A DNA stretch of 13,644 nucleotides, taken from assembly GCA_002398105.1 (NCBI GenBank), contig DHCD01000092.1:54134-67777 (forward strand), written 5' to 3'. The stretch is from Syntrophomonas sp. UBA4911 (GTDB lineage: Bacteria > Bacillota > Syntrophomonadia > Syntrophomonadales > Syntrophomonadaceae). The translations under genes were made by a program, and so were the position numbers. Of this stretch, positions 1 to 6,328 are shown in pieces (within the stretch, counting starts at the first letter, position 1; each line of letters opens with the position of its first letter). Under the pieces are notes generated by a model. That model was not told the origin of the DNA. It searched no databases and saw only the letters and a program-made list of their open reading frames with translations.

Positions 1-747
1 TATGCCGTTCATAATCTGGCCAATGCCCTGTTAAAATACCGGGATGGCAGCGAGAAAATAGGAATGTTGGCCAAGGGCTGCGATTCCCGTGGAATAGTCA
101 GATTATTGCAGGATGGTCAATTCCAGAGAGAACGTCTGTATATTGTGGGAATTGCCTGTCCGGGAATGAAGGACCCGCTGGCGGCGGCTAAAAGCCGATC
201 GGGGTTCTTACCGGCCGTGACCGACTCCGGATTGGCGGCCAAATGTACCGACTGCATAGAACCCAATCCGGTGATTTATGATGAACTGATCGGAGAGAAG
301 GAAACTCCTCGGGTGCAGGAAGGACAGCGTTTTAAACTGGTACAGGATATAGAAAATATGACGCTGGAGGAGCGCTATCGCTTCTTTGAAGATATATTTT
401 CCCGCTGCATTCGGTGTTACGCCTGCCGTCAGGCTTGTGTAGCCTGCAACTGCCGCACCTGCATATTTGATGAGATGAAGCCCCAGTGGGTAGGGCGGGA
501 AACCAGCATCAGCGACAATTTCATGTATCACTTGGTTCGGGCCTCCCATATGGCGGGGCGCTGCATTGAATGCGGCGAATGTGAACGGGTCTGCCCGGTG
601 AATATTCCCCTTATGCTTATAAATCAGAAACTGATCAAAGATGTAAACGCTTTCTTCGGGCCTTATGAAGCGGGTATGGCTTATACTGAAGGGGCTAAGC
701 CACCTCTTAGCAGCTATCAGGAAAACGACCCGGATAATTTCCTATAG
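1..747 (+). CDS. Iron-sulfur protein, FrhB/FdhB-like with two 4Fe-4S motifs (5' truncated; Flx-type subunit)
   Basis: The reading frame is open from base 1, so the gene starts upstream; 248 codons are visible. The N-terminal part carries KGCDSRG (about residues 26-32), an ACPGM segment and KCTDC, resembling the F420-hydrogenase/formate-dehydrogenase beta-subunit fold. Two Cys clusters follow: C136-x2-C139-x2-C142-x3-C146, with extra cysteines at 149, 151 and 154, and a classic ferredoxin motif C188-x2-C191-x2-C194-x3-C198-P. The role is inferred as a cytoplasmic electron-transfer subunit. The next two genes resemble AsrA and AsrB, and this trio matches the FlxABCD modules that feed electrons to HdrABC. 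The stop is 12 bases before the next start, which implies one operon. The extra cysteines after the first motif could bind a further cluster or replace a ligand. Hdr genes are not visible here, so the complex identity is inference. Confidence 0.75.
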   Translation, partial: YAVHNLANALLKYRDGSEKIGMLAKGCDSRGIVRLLQDGQFQRERLYIVGIACPGMKDPLAAAKSRSGFLPAVTDSGLAAKCTDCIEPNPVIYDELIGEKETPRVQEGQRFKLVQDIENMTLEERYRFFEDIFSRCIRCYACRQACVACNCRTCIFDEMKPQWVGRETSISDNFMYHLVRASHMAGRCIECGECERVCPVNIPLMLINQKLIKDVNAFFGPYEAGMAYTEGAKPPLSSYQENDPDNFL

Positions 748-759
748 GGGGGTGAGGAT

Positions 760-1782
760 ATGCAGATATTGAGCAAATCAAAACTGAATGCAGCCCTTGA
801 CTTGTTGAGCCGGCAGGCCGAACTGTTTGTCCCTCTGGCCCGGGGAGAGGAAAGCGGCTATTACCCCTGGAAGAGCTATCAGGCTGGAAGCGACCAATTG
901 ATGCTGGATGCTTTAAACGTTATGCTTCCTCCTAAAGGGGTAGTATTTCCCCAGACCGAGAGGATTTACAGTTTTACCGGCAATGACAAGGGAGTGGAAA
1001 TAAAGGAGAGCTTTGAAAACCATGACCCCAGGATTATTTTTGGCATACGTGCCTGTGATACGGCGGCTTTAGACTGTTTTGACGATGTATTTTTAACCAT
1101 GGGCTATGTCGACAGTCTTTACGCTGCCCGCCGGGAAAATACCACTATAATAGCCCACGCCTGTTACCGCCCGGGAGATAATTGCTTCTGCGCCGCTATG
1201 GGCATCGACCCGACTGAACCGACCAAGGCGGATGTAATAATCAGGGATACCGGAGACGCCTACATCTGGGAGAGCAAGACCGACAAAGGTGATAAGCTGA
1301 CTGCGGCCCTAAGTTCCCTGCTGGAGGACCGGGAGGCGGCAGCACCGGAAATGCAGGCATTTAAGCACCAGGTAGACTATGAAGGGGTGGCGGAGAAACT
1401 TAAGGATATGTTTGAGCATTCCATCTGGGATGAACTTTCTCAGACTTGTCAGACCTGCGGTATCTGTACCTACGTCTGCCCCTCCTGCTATTGCTTTGAT
1501 ATACAGGTGAAATCATGGGGGGATGAGGGTTATCGCTTCCGCTGCTATGATTCCTGTATGTATCCGGAATATACCCAGATGGCGGGCGGACATAACCCTC
1601 GCGGCGACAGCCGGGAACGCTTCCGCAACCGCTTTCTGCACAAACTGGAATTTTTTAAGGAGAGATACGGCAAACCACTTTGCACCGGATGTGGCAGATG
1701 CATAGTGGCCTGTCCGGCCGGGATAGATATAACCCAGATAATAAAGCAGATTAAGGAGGCGGATACCAGTGCCGGAGCATAA
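760..1782 (+). CDS. AsrA/HydB-like 4Fe-4S dicluster electron-transfer protein (FlxB-like)
   Basis: This 340-residue protein resembles anaerobic sulfite reductase subunit A and sulfhydrogenase beta subunits, which pass electrons between a flavin subunit and a catalytic partner. The middle region has the family's FGIRACDTAALDCFD segment and a conserved C135-x6-C142-x-C144. Two ferredoxin-type clusters are near the C-terminus: C230-x2-C233-x2-C236-x3-C240-P, followed by C243 and C245, and C308-x2-C311-x2-C314-x3-C318-P. No signal peptide or membrane segment is seen, so it should be cytoplasmic. GGGGTGAGG lies just upstream of the ATG. It sits between the FrhB-like gene and the AsrB-like gene and overlaps the latter by 14 bases, which suggests translational coupling. 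No siroheme subunit (AsrC) follows, so a Flx-type role is preferred over sulfite reductase. Hydrogenase subunits outside the window cannot be excluded. Confidence 0.82.
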   Translation: MQILSKSKLNAALDLLSRQAELFVPLARGEESGYYPWKSYQAGSDQLMLDALNVMLPPKGVVFPQTERIYSFTGNDKGVEIKESFENHDPRIIFGIRACDTAALDCFDDVFLTMGYVDSLYAARRENTTIIAHACYRPGDNCFCAAMGIDPTEPTKADVIIRDTGDAYIWESKTDKGDKLTAALSSLLEDREAAAPEMQAFKHQVDYEGVAEKLKDMFEHSIWDELSQTCQTCGICTYVCPSCYCFDIQVKSWGDEGYRFRCYDSCMYPEYTQMAGGHNPRGDSRERFRNRFLHKLEFFKERYGKPLCTGCGRCIVACPAGIDITQIIKQIKEADTSAGA

Positions 1783-2611
1783 ATGTGATTGTGAGAACCC
1801 GCTGGTTCCGGGAATTGTAGAGGTTATAGACATAAAAGACGAAACCCCGGATGTCAAGAGTTTTTTTGTCCGCAGCGTAGACGGGGGAGTACCTTTTAAT
1901 GTCATGCCCGGTCAGTTAGGGATGGTATCCCTCATGCCGGTGGGGGAAGGCATGTATTCTGTTTCCTGGCAAGAGGAACAGGAATACCTGCAGTTTGCCA
2001 TAAAAAGAGTGGGTTTGATGACGGATGAATTACATCGGATAGAAGTGGGGCAGAAACTGGGGGTCAGAGGACCTTACGGCAATGGTTTCCCGGTAGAGGA
2101 ATGCAAGGGCCGGGATATGCTGTTTATTGCCGGCGGAATTGGCCTGGCGCCATTGCGTTCCTTTATAAAGTACTGTTTTAAACACCGCCGGGATTATGGC
2201 AGAATTCAGATAATTTATGGCAGCCGCAGCTATAACGACCTTTGTTTTAAAGATGAGCTTTTTGATAAGTGGCCCCGGGAGCAAGACACCGAAGTCTATA
2301 CCACCATTGACAATCCGGAAGCGGCCTGGGACGGCCATGTGGGATTTGTTCCCGCCTATCTGGAAGAAATCAGCCCTTCCCCGGAGGGAAAGATAGCAGT
2401 TGTTTGCGGGCCGCCGATTATGATAAAATTCGTACTCCAGTCTCTGGAGAAGATGGGATATGGCGACGAACAGGTGATAAGCACCCTGGAAATGCGGATG
2501 AAATGCGGCATCGGCAAGTGCGGACGCTGCAACGTGGGGAGTGAGTATATCTGCTTGGACGGTCCGGTATTTACCCTGGCCCAGCTTAAAAAACTGCCGC
2601 CGGAATGGTAA
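1769..2611 (+). CDS. AsrB/HydG-like FAD- and NAD(P)-binding oxidoreductase with [2Fe-2S] site (FlxA-like)
   Basis: This 280-residue protein belongs to the ferredoxin-reductase-like family that includes AsrB, sulfhydrogenase gamma and PyrK. The N-terminal beta-barrel (about 10-105) would bind FAD. The NAD(P) domain shows GGIGLAP (122-128) and VCGPP near 215. The C-terminus has a PyrK-type [2Fe-2S] motif, C246-x4-C251-x2-C254-x7-C262. It would oxidise NAD(P)H and hand electrons to the AsrA-like partner encoded just upstream. The start is GTG; AAGGAGG lies 9 bases before it, inside the previous gene, and no ATG in this frame fits. A strong hairpin terminator follows within 25 bases, so this is the last gene of the operon. 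The assignment to the family is firm. The choice between Flx, sulfite reductase and sulfhydrogenase rests on genes outside the window. Confidence 0.85.
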   Translation: MPEHKCDCENPLVPGIVEVIDIKDETPDVKSFFVRSVDGGVPFNVMPGQLGMVSLMPVGEGMYSVSWQEEQEYLQFAIKRVGLMTDELHRIEVGQKLGVRGPYGNGFPVEECKGRDMLFIAGGIGLAPLRSFIKYCFKHRRDYGRIQIIYGSRSYNDLCFKDELFDKWPREQDTEVYTTIDNPEAAWDGHVGFVPAYLEEISPSPEGKIAVVCGPPIMIKFVLQSLEKMGYGDEQVISTLEMRMKCGIGKCGRCNVGSEYICLDGPVFTLAQLKKLPPEW

Positions 2612-2635
2612 TTATACCATAACATTCGGAAAATC

Positions 2636-2672
2636 AAGAGCCGATGGGGACGGTCCCTGTCGGTTCTTTTTT
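2636..2672 (+). terminator. Rho-independent terminator of the Flx-like operon, probably bidirectional
   Basis: The stem AAGAGCCGA (2636-2644) pairs with TCGGTTCTT (2660-2668) with one G-U wobble. An inner stem GGGA/TCCC closes a CGG loop, and the T-run extends to 2672. On the minus strand the same hairpin is preceded by six As and followed by GATTTT, so it may also stop transcripts of the convergent small gene ending at 2710. Confidence 0.8.
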
Positions 2673-2697
2673 GATCTCCCGGGGATTGTCCCCATCG
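2642..2697. repeat. 10-bp perfect inverted repeat around the terminator
   Basis: CGATGGGGAC at 2642-2651 is matched exactly by GTCCCCATCG at 2688-2697, with 36 bases between. The left arm overlaps the terminator hairpin, so the two foldings compete. The GGGGAC...GTCCCC core resembles dispersed intergenic elements that I associate with REP-type sequences in Firmicutes; that link is from memory and is not shown by this window. Confidence 0.6.
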
Positions 2698-2709
2698 TGA
2701 CCTATGCTT

Positions 2710-2853
2710 TTAAAAAAATGCTCCCCCGTACAGATAGCCAAGGTAGAAAAACCCTACTATAGCTACTATATGAAGTAGCCACCAACCGGCTTTGAGGAAA
2801 TTAAATGTTCCCAGATCATAATTTTCCTCAGTTTTGATTTCATGATCTTCCAC
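2710..2853 (-). CDS. Small single-pass membrane protein (47 residues, GTG start)
   Basis: On the minus strand a GTG at 2853 lies 7 bases after a perfect AAAGGAGG (2868-2861) and opens 47 codons ending in TAA at 2710. The N-terminal 20 residues are polar and acidic (VEDHEIKTEENYDLGTFNFL). Residues about 21-41 form a transmembrane helix rich in W, L, I, V, F and Y (KAGWWLLHIV then AIVGFFYLGY). The tail ends GGAFF. The arrangement suggests an N-in or N-out single-span protein, perhaps an accessory subunit of a membrane complex. It is convergent with the Flx-like operon and divergent from the aminotransferase-AAR fusion. I do not recognise a family. The perfect ribosome site, the clean amphipathic-to-hydrophobic layout and the shared terminator argue that it is a real gene. 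Confidence 0.7.
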   Translation of the reverse strand: MEDHEIKTEENYDLGTFNFLKAGWWLLHIVAIVGFFYLGYLYGGAFF

Positions 2854-2949
2854 TGGGAAACCTCCTTTCTGCTTGGAAACAATTTAGTGTTAATATTACC
2901 AAATAAGATAAGAATATACATTAGAGCCCAATATTGAGCACTGGGAAAA

Positions 2950-2977
2950 ATTATAACGCAGTGTTTTTGAAAGCAAA
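2950..2977 (-). promoter_or_regulatory. Candidate promoter for the small membrane protein
   Basis: On the minus strand, a perfect TATAAT (plus positions 2955-2950) lies about 97 bases before the GTG start. The -35 is poor: TTTGCT at 16-bp spacing is the best match. Its upstream end lies about 15 bp from the -35 of the divergent promoter, so the two could share control. Confidence 0.4.
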
Positions 2978-2991
2978 ATTGCGTAAATAGT

Positions 2992-3019
2992 TTGACAGGC
3001 TGGTTTTTATTAATAAAAT
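2992..3019 (+). promoter_or_regulatory. Sigma-A-type promoter of the aminotransferase-AAR fusion
   Basis: A consensus -35 TTGACA (2992-2997) is followed by a 16-bp spacer and the -10 TAAAAT (3014-3019). Transcription would start near 3026, giving a leader of about 57 bases that contains the palindrome at 3043-3058. Confidence 0.75.
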
Positions 3020-3042
3020 GTTATCTATAGCGAAACAATTAT

Positions 3043-3058
3043 TGCACAAACTTGTGCA
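3043..3058. promoter_or_regulatory. Palindromic operator candidate
   Basis: TGCACAAACTTGTGCA is a perfect inverted repeat with 7-bp arms and a 2-bp centre, located about 17-33 bases downstream of the predicted transcription start and just upstream of the ribosome site. The position fits a repressor roadblock (TetR, MarR or GntR type). I saw no second copy in the window. As RNA a 2-base loop would be strained, so a DNA operator is preferred over a hairpin. Confidence 0.55.
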
Positions 3059-3082
3059 CGAGAAATGAAGGGAGAATTGAAG

Positions 3083-5764
3083 ATGCCAAACCTGCGTAAA
3101 GATCTTCTTAATCCTACCTTAAAAGAAACATTGAGTCTGTTTCAGTTGGATAAGAATTACGTATCAGGACAGGGACCCTACCTGGTCGGTGAAGATAACC
3201 GGCGCTATCTGGACTTTATTTCCCAGTACGGGGCTCTTCCTTTCGGTTATAACCCTGATTTTATCTGGGAGCGGCTGCTGGAAGTAAGGGAGAAATCCAT
3301 ACCCAGTCTGGTTCAGCCTTCCCTGCCGGGAGAAGCCTTGAAATTAGCCAATATGCTGGCCGAGGTCACCCCGGGAGACCTTTGCTATTGTACATTTTGC
3401 CAGAGTGGTACGGAAGCGGTGGAAACAGCTATCAAATTGGTTCGTTCCCATAGCGGCAGAAAAATAATAGTTTCTGCTAAAAACAGTTTCCACGGCAAGA
3501 CTATGGGAGCCTTATCCGCTACCGGCAAAGAGTCTTATCAGAAGCCTTTTTTTGCGCCGATTCCGGGCTTTATAACCGTACCTTACAATGATGTGGAGGC
3601 TTTACGACAAATATTTGCCGAGCAGGGCAGCGATATTGCAGCCTTTATTGTTGAGCCGGTACAGGGTGAAGGCGGCATAATCGTGGCCGAGCCGGGCTAT
3701 CTGGCTGCAGCCCGGGAGATTTGTACATCTTATGGCGCCGCCCTCATTGTCGATGAAATTCAGACCGGCCTGGGTCGGACCGGAAAGCTGTTTGCCTGTG
3801 AGTACGATGGTATTGAACCTGATATCATGGTGCTGGCTAAAGCTTTGGGGGGGGGGCTGCTGCCGATGGCAGTCTGTATCAGTACCCCCGCCGTATGGAA
3901 TGATGATTTCGGTATGCTGCACAGTTCAACTTTTGCCAATAATAATCTGACCTGCTATGTAGGGCAGGCGGTATTGGAAAAACTGCTCGCCAATGAAAGG
4001 GAGATTATACGGGAAGCGGCTGATAAGGGCGAATATCTTCTGGATAAGTTAAAGGAACTGGCAGCGCGCTACCCGGACGCGGTCAAAGAAGTCCGGGGGC
4101 GCGGTCTTATGCTGGGACTGGAATTTTTTGACCTGCGCGATTCCGGCTCTTACGATATGGCTTTTATGGTCAACTACGGCGGGTTTACCGCCCTGATAGT
4201 CGGGTTTCTGCTCAACGTATATCATATTCGGCTGGCGCCTTTCCTGAATGATTCCATGACCGTCAGGCTGGAACCTTCTTTGGATATATCATATGAGGAT
4301 ATTGATTATGTTTTAGAAGCGCTGGAGGTAGTCTGCAAAATTGTCAGCAACCGTGACTTTGCCAAATTTTATCGCTACCTGATCGGCGATTACAGCAAAG
4401 TTGACGATATTGTCGATTACCGTCCGCTCAGTCGTAAAATAAAGGGTGCTCAACTGCAGGAAGGGGAGGAAGTCACCCGGAAATTTGCTTTCATAATTCA
4501 TTACCCGGGGCCGGAAGACGTAGTGGCCAACAATCCTTCTTTTAACTCTTTTACCCGGCAGGAGCTGTACCGCTTTCTGGACTGGCAGAAAGACAGTCCG
4601 GGAGCGGAGGTGGTTTGCCACATGCCGGCTATCAGATCACGAGATGGCCAAATTGCCGAAGGCTGGTTGATCGGAGTGCCCTTTGGCGCCCGGGAGATCA
4701 TGAGTATGCCCCGGCAGGAAACAACAGCGGTGATTGCCGAAGCCGTCGATTTAGGTAAGGAGCTGGGAGCCGGGATAGTTGGACTGGGGGCTTTAACTTC
4801 GGTGGTGACCCGGGGTGGCAGAGCAGTGCAGGGACGGGGAGTGGCTATAACCAGCGGCAACAGTTTTACCACCCTTATGGCAGTGGAAGCATTATTGGCC
4901 GGAGCCGGCAGGATGCATATAGATTTTGCTCAGGCCCGGTCGGCGGTAGTTGGAGCCACCGGTTCTATCGGCCGTGCCTGTGCGCTGATGCTATCCGAAC
5001 AAATAAGCCGGATAACCCTGTTGGGTAACCCTAACCGGCTGAATAGCAGCAGCCGGAGATTGAAATCTCTGTTTTCCGATCTCTTTACCTATGCCCACCA
5101 AAGAATGAAGGCGGGTGAACTGAGCGGCTTAAGTGAATGGTTAAAGCAAACGCTGGATATGCTGATGGCGCGGGAGAGTTCCCGGGCGCAGCAATGGGCT
5201 CAGGTACTGCTGGATGGGGTTGATTTATCTGCCCAGATGTTATCCGATATCTGCGACTATCTGGACATAGAGCTGCCGTTAAAGATTAGCGTTAAGATAG
5301 ATGAAACCCTACCCGGCTGCGATATGATCGTTGCGGCCAGCAATTCTCCGGATTATATTATCTATCCTCCTCATCTGAAACCGGGGGCGGTGGTCTGCGA
5401 TGTTGCCCGCCCGGCTGACGTCTCCCCGCAGGTCTTTAAAGAGCGGGATGATGTTCTTATCCTGGAGGGAGGGCTGGTGCAGTATCCGGATGACATAGCC
5501 TTTGGCCCCAATCTGGGCTACCGCGATGGGGTAAACCTGGCCTGCCTCTCGGAAACGGTGCTGCTCGCTTTGGAAGGCGACTATAACGATTACAGCATCG
5601 GGGTCAAGATGCCCCTGGAGACGGTTAACTACCTGCGTCGGCTGGGTAAAAAACATGGTCTGGGTCTGGCGGGCCTTAAGATGAATAATAAAGAAATCAG
5701 CAATCGCGAGATTGAAGCTATATATCAGAGGTCTTTACAACTTAAGAACGTTGAAAATATGTAA
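3083..5764 (+). CDS. Class-III aminotransferase fused to acyl-ACP reductase (AAR)-like domain
   Basis: This 893-residue protein has two catalytic modules. Residues about 1-430 are a class-III PLP aminotransferase: phosphate-binding SGTEA starts at S108, DEIQTG at D224, and the PLP lysine is K253 in LAKALGGG. Residues about 467-890 match cyanobacterial acyl-ACP reductase: GLGALTSVV, TSGNSFTT, the Rossmann VVGATGSIGR (622-631), GGLVQYP, and C821 in NLACLSETVLLALEG, aligned with the AAR active-site Cys. The inferred reaction is acyl thioester to aldehyde (NADPH), then transamination to a primary amine. A helical insertion of about 65 residues (roughly 665-732) is absent from cyanobacterial AAR. 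The ATG at 3083 is chosen because AGGGAG lies 8 bases before it; an in-frame ATG at 3065 lacks a ribosome site. The gene has its own promoter, operator and terminator, so it is probably monocistronic. Substrate and product are unknown. Confidence 0.85.
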   Translation: MPNLRKDLLNPTLKETLSLFQLDKNYVSGQGPYLVGEDNRRYLDFISQYGALPFGYNPDFIWERLLEVREKSIPSLVQPSLPGEALKLANMLAEVTPGDLCYCTFCQSGTEAVETAIKLVRSHSGRKIIVSAKNSFHGKTMGALSATGKESYQKPFFAPIPGFITVPYNDVEALRQIFAEQGSDIAAFIVEPVQGEGGIIVAEPGYLAAAREICTSYGAALIVDEIQTGLGRTGKLFACEYDGIEPDIMVLAKALGGGLLPMAVCISTPAVWNDDFGMLHSSTFANNNLTCYVGQAVLEKLLANEREIIREAADKGEYLLDKLKELAARYPDAVKEVRGRGLMLGLEFFDLRDSGSYDMAFMVNYGGFTALIVGFLLNVYHIRLAPFLNDSMTVRLEPSLDISYEDIDYVLEALEVVCKIVSNRDFAKFYRYLIGDYSKVDDIVDYRPLSRKIKGAQLQEGEEVTRKFAFIIHYPGPEDVVANNPSFNSFTRQELYRFLDWQKDSPGAEVVCHMPAIRSRDGQIAEGWLIGVPFGAREIMSMPRQETTAVIAEAVDLGKELGAGIVGLGALTSVVTRGGRAVQGRGVAITSGNSFTTLMAVEALLAGAGRMHIDFAQARSAVVGATGSIGRACALMLSEQISRITLLGNPNRLNSSSRRLKSLFSDLFTYAHQRMKAGELSGLSEWLKQTLDMLMARESSRAQQWAQVLLDGVDLSAQMLSDICDYLDIELPLKISVKIDETLPGCDMIVAASNSPDYIIYPPHLKPGAVVCDVARPADVSPQVFKERDDVLILEGGLVQYPDDIAFGPNLGYRDGVNLACLSETVLLALEGDYNDYSIGVKMPLETVNYLRRLGKKHGLGLAGLKMNNKEISNREIEAIYQRSLQLKNVENM

Positions 5765-5772
5765 AAGCAATT

Positions 5773-5812
5773 GTCAAAATGAGTTCGGACCAGTTTCCCG
5801 GCTCATTTTGAC
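5773..5812 (+). terminator. Hairpin terminator after the fusion gene
   Basis: Perfect 11-bp arms GTCAAAATGAG (5773-5783) and CTCATTTTGAC (5802-5812) enclose an 18-base loop, 9 bases after the stop codon. There is no clear T-run after it, so termination may be partial. Confidence 0.55.
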
Positions 5813-5826
5813 TATGCTCCCTTATT

Positions 5827-5856
5827 TTGCTTTCAGGGAAAGAGTTGCAGTAAAAT
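5827..5856 (+). promoter_or_regulatory. Weak promoter candidate for the DUF1285-DegV pair
   Basis: TTGCTT (5827-5832), an 18-bp spacer and TAAAAT (5851-5856) lie just upstream of the ribosome site GGGGGAGG. The match is modest and rests mainly on position after the preceding hairpin. Confidence 0.3.
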
Positions 5857-5887
5857 ATAGGAAAAGAACATTGGGGGAGGAAGAGTG

Positions 5888-6310
5888 ATGGAACTTACGG
5901 AGATTATCATAAAAAGAGATGGTAAATGGTATTTTGGCCAGGCGGAAATGTTTCGGCGCAATATCCTCAACATCCTGGCCAGTCATATTGAACGTCAGGA
6001 TGACGGCAGCTATTGCATAAGACTGGGCGAAGATGTAAATCCCATCACGGTGGAAGATGTGCCATTTCTGGCTACGGGCTATATTGAAGAAGAGGATGGG
6101 CGAATAAAGCTGGCTTTTCATGATCTTCAGGAGATGCCGCTGGAAAACGAGCTTAAACTCTATCTCAAGGGTGATGTCCCTTACATCAGTTTCAGGTGGG
6201 AAGCGGACACCCGGCTTACCCGGGGGGTTTACTGGAAACTGAGCGAGTTCTTTGACTTTCGGGGAGAGGAAATATATATTGTACCTCCGGAAAGAGCGGC
6301 AGTACAGTAA
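5888..6310 (+). CDS. DUF1285 family protein
   Basis: This 140-residue protein has the hallmarks of DUF1285 as I recall them: an N-terminal IKRDGKWYF segment, DGSYCIRLGEDVNPITVEDVPFLA in the middle (residues about 38-62), and a C-terminal PYISFRWEADTRLTRGVYW region corresponding to the PY...R.....R..YY segment of the family. The function of the family is unknown; solved structures show beta-rich domains. It is somewhat shorter than the roughly 180-residue proteobacterial members. No signal peptide or membrane span is visible. The ATG at 5888 is preferred over the adjacent GTG at 5885 because GGAGG then sits 7 bases upstream. DegV follows after 18 bases, so the two are probably co-transcribed. 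Confidence 0.75.
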   Translation: MELTEIIIKRDGKWYFGQAEMFRRNILNILASHIERQDDGSYCIRLGEDVNPITVEDVPFLATGYIEEEDGRIKLAFHDLQEMPLENELKLYLKGDVPYISFRWEADTRLTRGVYWKLSEFFDFRGEEIYIVPPERAAVQ

Positions 6311-6328
6311 GTAGCTGGGAGGACAAGG

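Noticed and set aside
2541..2762. A 73-codon plus-strand frame crossing the end of the AsrB-like gene and the terminator.
   Set aside because: It lies in another frame of a conserved [2Fe-2S] region and runs through the terminator hairpin; no ribosome site.
3065..3082. An alternative ATG start for the aminotransferase-AAR fusion, adding six residues.
   Set aside because: No ribosome site precedes it, whereas AGGGAG inside this segment is correctly placed for the ATG at 3083.
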